Positions 9,303 through 18,308 of a DNA stretch of 64,000 nucleotides are shown here, piece by piece (positions within the stretch are counted from its first letter, which is position 1; every line of letters begins with the position of its first letter). A model generated the notes under the pieces. That model searched no databases. It was not told where the DNA came from and saw nothing but the letters and a program-made list of their open reading frames with translations. This DNA comes from Burkholderia sp. Ax-1724 (GTDB lineage: Bacteria; Pseudomonadota; Gammaproteobacteria; Burkholderiales; Burkholderiaceae), in NCBI RefSeq assembly GCF_011752995.1, contig NZ_VWWL01000004.1, positions 305,586 through 369,585 of the forward strand, read 5' to 3'. Both the position numbers and the translations under genes were made by a program.

Positions 9303-10553
9303 ATGAACAAGGAATGTGAAGTCGCGATCATCGGCGCGGGCAATGGCGGGTTGACCCTCGCGCTGGCCCTGCATGAAGCCGGTATCAACTGCCGTGTCTA
9401 CGAAGCGGTCCCGGAACTCAAACCGCTCGGCGTAGGTATCAACATCCTGCCGCACGCGACCGGCGTGCTCGGACGCCTGGGCGCGAATGAGGCGCTTTCG
9501 AAGATTTCGATTTCGACGCAGAACGCGTCGTTCTTCAACCAGTACGGCCAGCACATCTATACCGAAGCACTCGGCACGAACGCCGGGTATGCCACGCCGC
9601 AATTCTCGATTCATCGGGGCGAACTGCAATTGGCGCTGTTGAAGATCGTCGAGGAGCGGCTAGGGGCGGATTCCGTGGTTATGGATCGCCGCTGCATCGG
9701 CGCAACTACCGTGGGCGATGAAGCACATGTGCAATTCGAGAACGTAGCGGGTGAGAAATTCACGGTGAAAGCCAGCGTCGTGATTTCCTGCGACGGCTTG
9801 CATTCGGCGTTGCGCAAGCAGTTCTACCCGGATGAAGGTGCTCCGCACTATACGGGCGTGAACATGTGGCGCGGCGCGCTGAACTGGTCGCCGTTTCTCG
9901 ATGGCGCGACGTTCGCACGTGCCGGTGCGCTGACGGCCGACACCGGCAAGATGGTGATCTACCCGATCCTGAGCAATCCGGACGGCACGCAACTGATGAA
10001 CTGGGTCGCGGAAACCGTTTCGCCGCAGCCTGCAATGCGCGACTGGAACAGGCAGGGCAGCCTGGACGACTTCTTTCCGGTCTTCAAGGACTGGCATTTC
10101 GACTGGCTCGACGTGGCAAAGATGATCGAGTCGACCCAAAACGTTCTCGTGTTCCCGATGGTGGATCAGGAGCCGCTGCCGCGCTGGACGCATGGGCGTG
10201 TGACGCTGCTGGGCGACGCCGCACACCCGATGGTACCGCGTGGTTCGAACGGCGCCGGTCAGGCAATCATGGATGCGGAATATCTGACGGCGCAATTCGT
10301 CAAGTTCGGCGTCGGTACTGAAGCGCTGGAAGCGTACGACCGCGAACGTGTCACGGCGACGGGCAACGTCGTACTGGCGAACCGCAAGGCACCGCCCGAC
10401 AAGATTCTCCAGGTCGTGCACGAGCGCACGGGCGGCAAGCCGTTCGCGTCGATCACCGACGTAATCAGCCTGGATGAGCTGCGCGAAATCACGAGCAGCT
10501 ACAAGGCCGTCGCCGGGTACACGCTCGAAGGTCTGGCGAACAAGGCCGCGTAA
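9303..10553 (+). CDS. FAD-dependent aromatic monooxygenase (class A hydroxylase)
   Basis: This 416-residue single-component flavoprotein belongs to the salicylate/3-hydroxybenzoate hydroxylase type, which uses NAD(P)H and O2 to hydroxylate a phenolic acid. It shows the three class A motifs: an N-terminal GxGxxG in [15 protein letters not shown] (from residue 9), the DG segment [12 protein letters not shown] near residue 165, and the GD segment [20 protein letters not shown] near residue 303. It is the first gene of an operon whose next gene is gentisate dioxygenase, so the product is most likely gentisate and the substrate 3-hydroxybenzoate or another C5/C6-accessible hydroxybenzoate. The substrate is inferred. 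RBS GAGGTGAGGA precedes the ATG. Confidence 0.88.
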   Translation: MNKECEVAIIGAGNGGLTLALALHEAGINCRVYEAVPELKPLGVGINILPHATGVLGRLGANEALSKISISTQNASFFNQYGQHIYTEALGTNAGYATPQFSIHRGELQLALLKIVEERLGADSVVMDRRCIGATTVGDEAHVQFENVAGEKFTVKASVVISCDGLHSALRKQFYPDEGAPHYTGVNMWRGALNWSPFLDGATFARAGALTADTGKMVIYPILSNPDGTQLMNWVAETVSPQPAMRDWNRQGSLDDFFPVFKDWHFDWLDVAKMIESTQNVLVFPMVDQEPLPRWTHGRVTLLGDAAHPMVPRGSNGAGQAIMDAEYLTAQFVKFGVGTEALEAYDRERVTATGNVVLANRKAPPDKILQVVHERTGGKPFASITDVISLDELREITSSYKAVAGYTLEGLANKAA

Positions 10554-10567
10554 CAGGAGATGACGAA

Positions 10568-11608
10568 ATGACAGACGTTAAAGCAGACCGTGCCGCGTAT
10601 TACGGCCAGATCAAACATAGAAATATGGCCCCGTTGTGGGAGTCGCTGCACAACCTGGTGCCGCCGCAACCGCGCCCGCAAGCACGGCCAGCGATCTGGA
10701 AATACGCGGAGGTTCGTGATCTGGTGATGCAGTCGGGCGGCTTGATTACAGCTGAGGAAGCGGTGCGCCGTGTACTGTTCCTGGAGAATCCGGGCCTGCC
10801 CGACAAGGCCAGCATTACGCCCGCGCTGTACGCCGGGCTGCAATTGATCCTGCCCGGTGAAATCGCGCCGAGCCATCGTCATACGCAATCGGCGTTGCGC
10901 TTCATTCTGGAAGGCTCGACCGCCTATACGGCCGTCGATGGCGAACGTGTACCGATGCAACCGGGTGATTTCATTATCACGCCGTCGTGGACGTGGCACG
11001 ACCATGGCAACAAGACTGAAGAAGACGGCGGCGAACCCGTTATCTGGCTCGACGGCCTGGATATTCCGATTGTCTACCAACTCGATCAGGGGTTCGCAGA
11101 GAACTATCCCGGCAAGGTCCAACCGGTGCAACGCGAATCTGGCGATAGCGCCGCGCGTTACGCCCAGAACATGCTGCCGGTGCGTCATGTCGCGAGCAAC
11201 CCGACCTCGCCGTTGTTCAGCTATCCATACGACCGTACGCGTGAAGCGCTCGATACGCTCTATCGCCATGGCGAGGTGGATCAATGGGATGGCGTGAAGC
11301 TGAAATTCATTAATCCTGCCACCGGTAGCTGGCCGATGCCGACCATGGCGACTTTCATGCAGTTCCTGCCTGCCGGGTTTCGTGGCCGCCAGTACCGCAC
11401 GACCGATGCGACCGTGTATTCGGTTGTGGAAGGTTCCGGCGTCGCGAAGGTCGGTGACAGGACGTTTGAATTCGCGGCGAAGGATATTTTTGTCGTGCCG
11501 TCCTGGGTGACGGTGAGTCTCGATGCTGACGTCGATTCCGTGATCTTCAGCTATTCGGATCGCCCGATCGTCAGCGCTCTCAATCTGCTGCGCGAAGAGC
11601 GGATTTAG
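10568..11608 (+). CDS. Gentisate 1,2-dioxygenase
   Basis: This cytosolic bicupin Fe(II) enzyme opens gentisate between C1 and C2 to give maleylpyruvate. The 346-residue length is typical. The N-terminal cupin has the metal ligands H103 and H105 in [12 protein letters not shown] and H144 in TWHDHGN; the family uses three histidines. The second cupin, near [20 protein letters not shown], has lost the metal motif, as is usual in the family. The start at 10568 follows ACAGGAGATGACGAA, 14 bases after the monooxygenase stop, so the two are co-transcribed. The next two genes complete the glutathione-type gentisate route. Confidence 0.93.
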   Translation: MTDVKADRAAYYGQIKHRNMAPLWESLHNLVPPQPRPQARPAIWKYAEVRDLVMQSGGLITAEEAVRRVLFLENPGLPDKASITPALYAGLQLILPGEIAPSHRHTQSALRFILEGSTAYTAVDGERVPMQPGDFIITPSWTWHDHGNKTEEDGGEPVIWLDGLDIPIVYQLDQGFAENYPGKVQPVQRESGDSAARYAQNMLPVRHVASNPTSPLFSYPYDRTREALDTLYRHGEVDQWDGVKLKFINPATGSWPMPTMATFMQFLPAGFRGRQYRTTDATVYSVVEGSGVAKVGDRTFEFAAKDIFVVPSWVTVSLDADVDSVIFSYSDRPIVSALNLLREERI

Positions 11609-11637
11609 AGCTCGCTTTACATTCATAAGGAAACAAG

Positions 11638-12336
11638 ATGGCGTTTATTTTTTCCCCTGAAGTGCACGTTGCCGTTCCCGTTTTCGGAACGGAAGATAGC
11701 GTTGCTGTACGCCGCGTCTACTGCGTCGGTCGTAACTACGCGGCACACGCCCGCGAAATGGGCTTCGATCCGGATCGCGAACCGCCGTTCTTCTTCTGCA
11801 AGCCGGACAATGCCGTCGTACCGGCCGCATATGGCGAAACGCTGGAACTCGCGTATCCGGCGCAGACGCAGAACTACCATTACGAAGCGGAACTGGTCGC
11901 CGTAATCGGTAAGAGCGGTGTGAACATTGCCGTTGAAGATGCGTTGTCTTATGTGTACGGCTACGCAGTTGGCCTCGACATGACGCGCCGCGATCTCCAG
12001 ATGAAGATGCGCGAAATGGGCCGCCCGTGGGAACTCGGCAAAGCCTTCGACCGCTCCGCGCCGATCGGCCCGATCCACCGTGCGAGCGAAGTCGGTCACT
12101 TCGAGCAGGCGGGTATCTGGTTGACCGTGAACGGTGAAACGAAGCAGAAGAGCGATGTCACGCACCTGATCTGGTCGGTTGCCGAAACTGTTTCGTATCT
12201 GTCGCAATTCTTCCAGATCGAACCTGGCGATCTGATATACACGGGCACGCCGGAAGGTGTGGGTCCTGTCGTCGCGGACCAGACGATAAAGGTCGGCGTC
12301 GATCGCCTGGGCGAACTGACCGTGCTGGTTGTCTGA
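11638..12336 (+). CDS. Fumarylpyruvate hydrolase (FAH family)
   Basis: This 232-residue member of the fumarylacetoacetate hydrolase family cleaves fumarylpyruvate into fumarate and pyruvate, the last step of the gentisate pathway. The family core is clear: VYCVGRNYAAHAREMGFDPD at the start, FFFCKPDNAVVP, the metal-binding segment YHYEAELVAVIGKSG, GLDMTRRDLQ, and the terminal GDLIYTGTPEGVGPV. The AAGGAAACAAG ribosome site lies just before the ATG. It overlaps the next gene by one base (TGATG), which indicates translational coupling. FAH proteins can act on other acylpyruvates, but the context makes fumarylpyruvate by far the best guess. Confidence 0.92.
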   Translation: MAFIFSPEVHVAVPVFGTEDSVAVRRVYCVGRNYAAHAREMGFDPDREPPFFFCKPDNAVVPAAYGETLELAYPAQTQNYHYEAELVAVIGKSGVNIAVEDALSYVYGYAVGLDMTRRDLQMKMREMGRPWELGKAFDRSAPIGPIHRASEVGHFEQAGIWLTVNGETKQKSDVTHLIWSVAETVSYLSQFFQIEPGDLIYTGTPEGVGPVVADQTIKVGVDRLGELTVLVV

Positions 12337-12977
12337 TGGAACTACATAGCTTCTTCAACAGTTCGGCATCGTACCGCGTGCGGATCGCCCTCAATCTCAA
12401 GGGACTTCCGTACGAGTACGTACCGGTCAATATCCGCACCGGCGAGCATCGCGACCGGGAATACGTCGAGCGCATTAATCCGTCCGCGGGTGTGCCGGCG
12501 CTGGTCGATGGCGATTTCAGCCTCGGACAGTCGCTGGCAATTATCGACTGGCTGGATCAGATACATCCGGAGCCATTGCTGATTCCAGGTGAAATAGACG
12601 CGCGTGCTCGCGTTCTGGAATTAGCGACGCTCATCGCTTGTGATATTCACCCCGTGAACAACATGCGAATCCTGAAGTATCTGGACAGCGTATTGAAGGT
12701 CACACCGGAACAGAAAAACGCATGGTATAGGCACTGGATCGTGGAAGGCATGCAGGCAGTTGAACGTCTTCTGACTGATACAGGCGGCGACGACTGGTGC
12801 ATTGGCGACGCACCTACGCTCGCGGATTGCTGCCTCATTCCTCAAATCGCGAACGCTGAACGCATGGGTTGTGACCTGACGCCATATTCGCGCAGCATGC
12901 GAATCTATCAGCACGCGATGCAGCACCCGGCTTTTTTCACGGCAGCACCAAAACAACAACCTGACTATACGAACTAG
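12336..12977 (+). CDS. Maleylpyruvate isomerase, zeta-class GST type
   Basis: This 213-residue zeta-class glutathione transferase probably converts maleylpyruvate to fumarylpyruvate with glutathione as cofactor. The thioredoxin-like N-domain starts MELHSFFNSSASYRVRIALN, which carries the SSxS/C catalytic signature of the zeta class, followed by NPSAGVPALVDGDFSLGQSLAI for the gamma-glutamyl site. The helical C-domain contains the conserved ADCCLIPQIANAERM region. Zeta GSTs also isomerise maleylacetoacetate, but the gentisate genes on both sides fix the likely substrate. The start overlaps the preceding stop by one base. Confidence 0.92.
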   Translation: MELHSFFNSSASYRVRIALNLKGLPYEYVPVNIRTGEHRDREYVERINPSAGVPALVDGDFSLGQSLAIIDWLDQIHPEPLLIPGEIDARARVLELATLIACDIHPVNNMRILKYLDSVLKVTPEQKNAWYRHWIVEGMQAVERLLTDTGGDDWCIGDAPTLADCCLIPQIANAERMGCDLTPYSRSMRIYQHAMQHPAFFTAAPKQQPDYTN

Positions 12978-13001
12978 TCGGTAGCAGAAGGAGACAAAAC
13001 A

Positions 13002-13925
13002 ATGAAAAACTCTAAAAAAGCAGTGCTTGCGTGCGCGGTAGCATTGTGCGCCGCCTCCGCGGGGGCCACGGAAGGCGGCAATTCCGCCTACGTGATTGGA
13101 GCGCAGACGATCTTTCCCGGTACTCTTGATCCCGGTATGCAATTCCAATCGTTCACGGTGATCTATAACTCCGGGAATTTCAAGGATTCGAACGGCAATA
13201 ACAAGTTCAAGCAGTTCTCGTCCAACGTTCAGGTGCAGGCGTTCCGCTTCCAGTATGTGCTGCCGGAAGAATTTCACGGCTTCCGCTTCGGCATGGCCGC
13301 GCTGTTGCCGTTCTTTCACATCAACACTTATCGTCAGCCGCCAGGCGGTGCGATGATTCACGGCAACGACACGGGCCTGTCAGATCCGCTGATTACTCCC
13401 GTCATGATCGGCAATAGCTTCAATGCGCCGTTTCTCGGACATGTGAATCAGGCAGTGCGATTGACGGTGAACGTGCCGATTGGCAATTACGCGGCGAGCC
13501 AGCCGTTCAACGTCGGTCACCATTACTGGGCGTTTTTGCCCAGCTACGGCATCGATGTACATCCCGACGACAAAACGACAATCGGGATGAACTTCACGTA
13601 CATCTGGAATGGTCGCAATCTCAACGATGGGTACCGCAGCGGTCAGGAAACCGTGACGGAATTCGTTGCCATGCGCAAGGTGACGCCGAAACTGTCGTTG
13701 GGCTTGAACGGGTATTACTACAAGCAGATTTCCGGTGACGTACAGAAAAACGGAACTCCATTTAACGGTGATGGCTTTTACGGCCGCGCTGTCGCTATTG
13801 GGCCTCAGATCCAGTATCAGTTCACCAAGAAAACGGCTGTGACGGTGAAGTGGCAGCACGAAATGCTGGTGCAGAACCGTCCGCAAGGCGAGCGCATCTG
13901 GATGCAGTGGTCCTTTAAGCTCTGA
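13002..13925 (+). CDS. Outer-membrane transporter, MetA-pathway/phenol-degradation type
   Basis: This 307-residue protein has a clear Sec signal peptide (MKNSKKAVLACAVALCAASA, cut near AGA-TEGG) and an alternating beta-strand pattern that ends in Phe-Lys-Leu. This matches the family of putative outer-membrane channels linked to aromatic degradation gene sets (the phenol MetA-pathway family). Such proteins are thought to let aromatic substrates cross the outer membrane. It has the RBS AGAAGGAGACAAAAC and lies 24 bases after the isomerase gene, inside the gentisate operon. Substrate specificity cannot be read from the sequence. Confidence 0.82.
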   Translation: MKNSKKAVLACAVALCAASAGATEGGNSAYVIGAQTIFPGTLDPGMQFQSFTVIYNSGNFKDSNGNNKFKQFSSNVQVQAFRFQYVLPEEFHGFRFGMAALLPFFHINTYRQPPGGAMIHGNDTGLSDPLITPVMIGNSFNAPFLGHVNQAVRLTVNVPIGNYAASQPFNVGHHYWAFLPSYGIDVHPDDKTTIGMNFTYIWNGRNLNDGYRSGQETVTEFVAMRKVTPKLSLGLNGYYYKQISGDVQKNGTPFNGDGFYGRAVAIGPQIQYQFTKKTAVTVKWQHEMLVQNRPQGERIWMQWSFKL

Positions 13926-13991
13926 TGTAGCGCGCCGCCTCTCTTGTGGAGCGGTATGTCATTCGAGCATGGTAAAAACAAGCAGGTGTAA

Positions 13992-14612
13992 ATGAAACGT
14001 TTGATAGTAGGTATCACTGGGGCTTCCGGTGCGATTTACGGCGTCAGGACCCTCGAAATCCTGCGTGGGCAAGCGGATGTCGAAACGCATCTGGTCGTTT
14101 CGCCGTCAGGCTTGCGGACGCTTGAAGAGGAAACCGGTCTTGGACTGGCACGTTTGCGTGAGCTTGCGGACGCAACGCACAGTTACAAGGACATTGGCGC
14201 TTCACTTTCCAGTGGTTCATTTCGCACTTGCGGCATGCTGGTTGCGCCGTGCTCGATTCGTGCATTGAGCGGCATCGCCAATTGCTATGACGCGGACCTC
14301 ATCACACGCGCGGCTGATGTTTGCCTGAAAGAACGTCGTCGCGTCGTGCTGATGCTTCGCGAGACGCCTTTTCACGCCGGGCATATCGAACTGATGGCAC
14401 AGGCGACGCGCAACGGGGCAATCATCATGCCACCGGTTCCTGCGTTTTACGCACAACCGAAGACACTTGACGATATGGTCAATCAGACTGTCTCGCGTGC
14501 ACTGGATCTGTTCGATATCGATGTCGGTATCGCGAAGCGCTGGAACGGCGGACAAAAATTCAAGGCGCAACAGGAAGTCGAAAAAGTACAGAACGTCGGA
14601 GACAGAACATGA
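13992..14612 (+). CDS. UbiX-like flavin prenyltransferase
   Basis: UbiX-type enzymes attach a dimethylallyl group to FMN to make prenylated FMN, the cofactor of UbiD decarboxylases. The 206-residue protein starts MKRLIVGITGASGAIYGVR with the GASG FMN site. SSGSFRTCGMLVAPCSIRAL and RRVVLMLRETPFHAGHIELM carry the conserved Ser/Cys and Arg residues of the active site. It overlaps the MFS gene by four bases (ATGA) and is followed by a UbiD homologue at 15975. Pairing with that UbiD, and not with ubiquinone synthesis, is strongly indicated by context. The protein may be a second UbiX in the cell. Confidence 0.92.
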   Translation: MKRLIVGITGASGAIYGVRTLEILRGQADVETHLVVSPSGLRTLEEETGLGLARLRELADATHSYKDIGASLSSGSFRTCGMLVAPCSIRALSGIANCYDADLITRAADVCLKERRRVVLMLRETPFHAGHIELMAQATRNGAIIMPPVPAFYAQPKTLDDMVNQTVSRALDLFDIDVGIAKRWNGGQKFKAQQEVEKVQNVGDRT

Positions 14613-15931
14613 GCACAACGAGTATGAATGCAGCACCGATCACGGTGGAAGACTGGCTGGCAACGCGGCGCGTCAACGTGTTCCAGATTTTTACGACGGT
14701 GTTGTGCGGCCTCGCGGTGTTTCTCGACGGCATCAGTACGCAGATTATCGGATATACCGCACCTGCCATTCATAACGCGCTGCATCTGGATCATCAGCAG
14801 ATGGGCACAATTTTCTCCACGGGCCTTTTGGGCTTGCTTATCGGAGGCTTCAGTTGCAGTGTGCTGGCGGACCTATACGGTCGCCGCCGTATGCTGATTG
14901 CCTGCACGATAATTTTCGGTATTTTCACGGTAGCAACCGGTATGGCTACATCGCCATCTGAAATGCTCGCGTGGCGTTTCATCGCCGGTCTGGGCCTCGG
15001 TGGCGCGATGCCCACTGCAATCACGCTGACGGCAGAAATCGCCCCGGCCCGCGCACGCAGCGTTATGGTGATGTCCATGTTCTGCGGTTTTCCCGCTGGT
15101 GGCGCAATTGCTGGAGTACTGGTTTCGTCCATTTTGCCGCGTTACGGCTGGGAAGCGGTGTTCTACACCGCCGGCGCCGTTTCGCTGATCGTCGCGCTCG
15201 CACTCATCATGTGGTTGCCCGAGTCGCTGGTGTTTCTCGTGAATCGCAATGCGGATGCAGCACGTATCGAGCAGGCGAAGCAGCGCATTTCGCCGCTGAG
15301 CGATATTGTCGAATTTACGCGCGATGAGAAGAGAAGCAGCACGCCGGTCGCTGGACTGTTCCAGGAGGGGCGAGCACCCGGCACACTTATCCTGTGGGTG
15401 ATTTATTTCATTAGCCTCCTGGAAATTTATTTCCTGGCCTCGTGGCTCCCGACCGTGCTCAACAGTGATGGCCGTTCGCTTGCGAATGCTGCATTGGGTA
15501 CGTCGCTGATGCAGTTTGGTGGCGTTGCCGGTACGTTTGTCTTTGGCCGCTTCATGGATCGCCTGAATCCGCACCGCGTGCTGATGGCTTGCTATCTCCT
15601 GGGTTGTTTCTTCATCGGCTCTATCGGCTTCCTGTACAAGAGCAGCATCATCCTGCCGACGCTGTTTCTCGGAGGCATGTTTCTGATCGGCGCTCAATCT
15701 GGCCTGAGCGCTGTATCTTCAGTGTTTTATCCGACGAGTGCTCGTGCCACCGGGGTAGGCTGGAATCTGGGCGTGGGTCGTATCGGCTCGATCTGCGGCC
15801 CTATGGTTGGCGCGTTACTGCTCAGCAAGAATTTCAGCGTGCAGTCGATGTTCATCTGGATTGCGGTGCCGATGTTTATCGCTGCTATCTTCTCGATGGT
15901 TCTGCAATACGTTCGCCCCAAAAACTCCTGA
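14609..15931 (+). CDS. MFS aromatic-acid transporter (AAHS-like)
   Basis: This 440-residue, 12-helix major-facilitator protein resembles the aromatic acid:proton symporter family (PcaK/BenK/GenK type). The loop 2-3 signature DLYGRRRM is present, as is ERxxR-like WRFIAGLGLGGAMPTAI with AEIAPARAR in helix 4-5. Another AHS-type segment is YPTSARATGVGWNLGVGRIG. It should import the substrate of the gentisate operon across the inner membrane. Its start overlaps the stop of the ubiX-like gene, so the two are coupled. Specificity (3-hydroxybenzoate, gentisate or a dicarboxylate) is not resolved. Confidence 0.88.
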   Translation: MSTTSMNAAPITVEDWLATRRVNVFQIFTTVLCGLAVFLDGISTQIIGYTAPAIHNALHLDHQQMGTIFSTGLLGLLIGGFSCSVLADLYGRRRMLIACTIIFGIFTVATGMATSPSEMLAWRFIAGLGLGGAMPTAITLTAEIAPARARSVMVMSMFCGFPAGGAIAGVLVSSILPRYGWEAVFYTAGAVSLIVALALIMWLPESLVFLVNRNADAARIEQAKQRISPLSDIVEFTRDEKRSSTPVAGLFQEGRAPGTLILWVIYFISLLEIYFLASWLPTVLNSDGRSLANAALGTSLMQFGGVAGTFVFGRFMDRLNPHRVLMACYLLGCFFIGSIGFLYKSSIILPTLFLGGMFLIGAQSGLSAVSSVFYPTSARATGVGWNLGVGRIGSICGPMVGALLLSKNFSVQSMFIWIAVPMFIAAIFSMVLQYVRPKNS

Positions 15932-15974
15932 ACGGAATCTGTCCGTGCTTTCGTATGGACAACACAAGGAATAC

Positions 15975-17420
15975 ATGATGACAAACCACACTCCGCACGC
16001 CGATCTGCGTGAATTTCTCGAACGTTGCGACGCCGCGGGCGAACTCGTGCACATGAAGGGCGTACATTGGGATCTGGAAATGGGGGCGATTGCGGAAATC
16101 GTCAATCACAAGCGCGCCGAAGCACCCGCGATCCTGTTCGAAGACATCCCGGATTATCCCGGTATGCGCGTGCTGTCGGGCGCAACGAATTCATCGAAGC
16201 GACTGGCAATCACACTGGGTTTTCCGGAACCGGCACACCCGATGGATGTGGTGCAGGCGTACCGCAATCGCATGAAGACATTCCAGCCGATTCCGCCGCG
16301 AGAAGTCGAAACCGGCTCGATCTTTGACGTTGTCGACCGCGATGACGATGTAAACGTACTCAAATTCCCGGTGCCGAAGTTGCATGAACTGGACGGCGGG
16401 CGCTACATCGGCACGCATGACCAGGTCATCATGCGCGATCCGGATGAAGGCTGGATCAACCTCGGCACCTACCGCGTGATGGTGCACGATGAAAAGAGCG
16501 TCGGTCTATGGATGTCGCCAGGCAAACAGGGTCGTCAGATTCGCCAGAAATACACGGATCGAGGCCAGCCTACGCCGGTCCTGATTTGCGTTGGCATGGA
16601 CCCGCTGATGTTCCTCGCGTCGGGCAACGAACTGAAATGGGGGTTGTCCGAATACGATTACGCTGGCGGTCACCGTGGCGCGCCGTTCGAAACGGTCAGG
16701 AGCGAACTGTATGGCCTGCCGATGCCGGCGCATGCGGAAATCGTGCTCGAAGGCGAAATCATGCCGGGCGACGACAAGATCGAAGGCCCGTTCGGTGAGT
16801 TCACCGGCTACTATGCGAACCATCCGAGCGAACAGCCGGTGGTGCGTGTGCGTCGTGTCTATCATCGCAAGAATCCGATCTTGACGATGGCATCTCCGAT
16901 GCGCCCGCCTTCGGATTTCAACTTCTCGAAGTGCGTCATGAAGTCCGGCATGATCTGGGATGAAATCGAAAGTGCCGGCCTGGCTGGTGTGAAGGGCGTG
17001 TGGGTTCACGAGGCCGGAGCCGCGCGCATGTTCAATGTGATTTCCATCAAGCAGGCGTTTGCCGGTCACGCCAAGCAGGCGGGGCTGCTGGCCGCGGGTT
17101 GTCAATCGGGTTCGTATATGGGCCGCTACGTTGTGGTCGTGGATGATGATGTAGATCCGAGCGACATGTTTGACGTGATGTGGGCGATCTGCACGCGCGC
17201 TGATCCGGCGCAGGACATCGACATCATTCGCCGTGCGTGGAGCGGCCCGCTCGATCCGATTTACGATTCGGCTTCGTCCACGAACTCGCGTGCGATCATC
17301 GACGCGTGCCGTCCGTTCGAACGCATCAAGAACGGTAGCTTCCCGCCTGTTGCGCGGGGGTCGAAGGAGCTGATCGCGCAGGTGGAGGCGAAATTCGCAG
17401 ATGTGCTGAAGAAAATCTAA
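15975..17420 (+). CDS. UbiD-family prenyl-FMN-dependent decarboxylase
   Basis: This 481-residue protein is a UbiD-family (de)carboxylase using prenylated FMN, most similar in layout to aromatic acid decarboxylases and not the ubiquinone enzyme. Family marks include FPVPKLHELDGGRYIGTHDQ, NLGTYRVMVHDEKSVGLWM, and EGPFGEFTGYY, which carries one of the Glu residues of the E-R-E catalytic set. The ATG at 15975 follows CACAAGGAATAC; a second ATG is adjacent. The upstream UbiX supplies the cofactor. In a gentisate operon it may remove a carboxyl from a hydroxyphthalate or hydroxyisophthalate to feed the monooxygenase. That substrate is a hypothesis. Confidence 0.9.
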   Translation: MMTNHTPHADLREFLERCDAAGELVHMKGVHWDLEMGAIAEIVNHKRAEAPAILFEDIPDYPGMRVLSGATNSSKRLAITLGFPEPAHPMDVVQAYRNRMKTFQPIPPREVETGSIFDVVDRDDDVNVLKFPVPKLHELDGGRYIGTHDQVIMRDPDEGWINLGTYRVMVHDEKSVGLWMSPGKQGRQIRQKYTDRGQPTPVLICVGMDPLMFLASGNELKWGLSEYDYAGGHRGAPFETVRSELYGLPMPAHAEIVLEGEIMPGDDKIEGPFGEFTGYYANHPSEQPVVRVRRVYHRKNPILTMASPMRPPSDFNFSKCVMKSGMIWDEIESAGLAGVKGVWVHEAGAARMFNVISIKQAFAGHAKQAGLLAAGCQSGSYMGRYVVVVDDDVDPSDMFDVMWAICTRADPAQDIDIIRRAWSGPLDPIYDSASSTNSRAIIDACRPFERIKNGSFPPVARGSKELIAQVEAKFADVLKKI

Positions 17421-17466
17421 GCTTTCCTGTGCATTAGAACAACACGTCTGTTGAATTTGAAATGCG

Positions 17467-17500
17467 CCCCAAAGGTTGGACACTAACCTAACCTTTGGGG
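17467..17500. repeat. 11-bp inverted repeat after the ubiD-like gene
   Basis: CCCCAAAGGTT and AACCTTTGGGG are perfect 11-bp arms around GGACACTAACCT, 47 bases after the ubiD-like stop. No T run follows. It may terminate the gentisate operon or be a scar of an insertion-sequence end. Nothing recognisable lies from 17501 to 17870; an open frame there (17513-17902) has no family features. Confidence 0.5.
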
Positions 17501-17870
17501 TGACCAGGGGCCTTGAACAGTCTGGTCGACGAGGACGAAGCGGCGCGGCGCATCGACGTCCACAAACCGGTCGCGGAGGAGGCTGCTGGTGCCTGTACCG
17601 TGTTCGGGATGAGCGATGTCTACCTGGAGGTTTGCGACGCATCATATTCTCAGGTCGAGTGGTGCCTGCTTGCCTTCCTGATCGGGTTCCCTGCATTCGT
17701 GGTGAACCGATATGGCCGGAGGACGTCGAGGCTGCTGCAACAATGCTCAGCCAGCCGGGGTAACGGAAGTTTGACGGGTTCCAGGGCCGTCTCGTGCAGC
17801 GACCTGACAAGTTGCTTGCGAAACGTCCGGTATCTGGCCCGCCGTCGCGCACCGACAGGTTTTCACATTT

Positions 17871-17887
17871 GTTCCGTATATAAGAAC
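17871..17887. promoter_or_regulatory. Operator copy 1 (GTTCC-N7-AGAAC)
   Basis: GTTCCGTATATAAGAAC is the first of six related 17-bp palindromes (see 31126, 33765, 37328, 38855 and 43739). It lies about 100 bases before the first DUF4148 gene, and a TATAAT box at 17928-17933 follows it. Confidence 0.6.
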
Positions 17888-17987
17888 TTGTTTCCTTTAT
17901 AGTTAACACACGGTAAGTAAAAACCCGTATAATGGTTTCCACGGGTTGCCTTGGTGCGCCACCCACGAATCGCTACGGGACTCTCAC

Positions 17988-18260
17988 ATGAAATCGCTCA
18001 TCAATATTGCCTTCGTAGTTGCCCTTATCGCTCCGGTGCTGTCGCATGCCGCTGAGCCGCTTACGCACGCGCAGGTACGCGCGGAACTGATTCAACTGGA
18101 AGACGCGGGCTACGACCCTGCCGACGTCAACGGCTACCCGAAGAACCTGAAGCACGCGCAGACCATCCTGGCGCAACAGAACGAAGCCAATACCGCGTAC
18201 GGTTCGGATATTGCTGGTGCGTCGCAATCCAGTGGCATGAAGCAATCCATCGCAAAGTAA
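17988..18260 (+). CDS. DUF4148 periplasmic protein, copy 1
   Basis: This 90-residue protein has a signal peptide MKSLINIAFVVALIAPVLSHA cut before AEPLTHAQV, and a short mature domain LTHAQVRAELIQLEDAGYDP of the DUF4148 family, common and multicopy in Burkholderiaceae and of unknown function. The ATG 17988 is chosen because it gives the complete signal peptide; the frame is open 14 codons upstream. It is preceded by a TATAAT box and an operator copy, and followed by a strong terminator. It is a paralogue of the protein at 19838. Confidence 0.85.
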   Translation: MKSLINIAFVVALIAPVLSHAAEPLTHAQVRAELIQLEDAGYDPADVNGYPKNLKHAQTILAQQNEANTAYGSDIAGASQSSGMKQSIAK

Positions 18261-18290
18261 AAAAGCTGCCTTGAACCGAGGCAGCTTTTT
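18261..18290. terminator. Bidirectional terminator
   Basis: AAAGCTGCC pairs with GGCAGCTTT around TTGAACCGA, with A and T runs on either side. It lies between DUF4148 copy 1 (plus) and the binding-protein gene (minus). Confidence 0.85.
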
Positions 18291-18308
18291 ATCGAAGGAA
18301 TGCGGAGC

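Noticed and set aside
17513..17902. A 129-codon open frame after the gentisate operon
   Set aside because: No start context, no domain and no coding-like pattern; it spans the operator and promoter-like boxes at its end.
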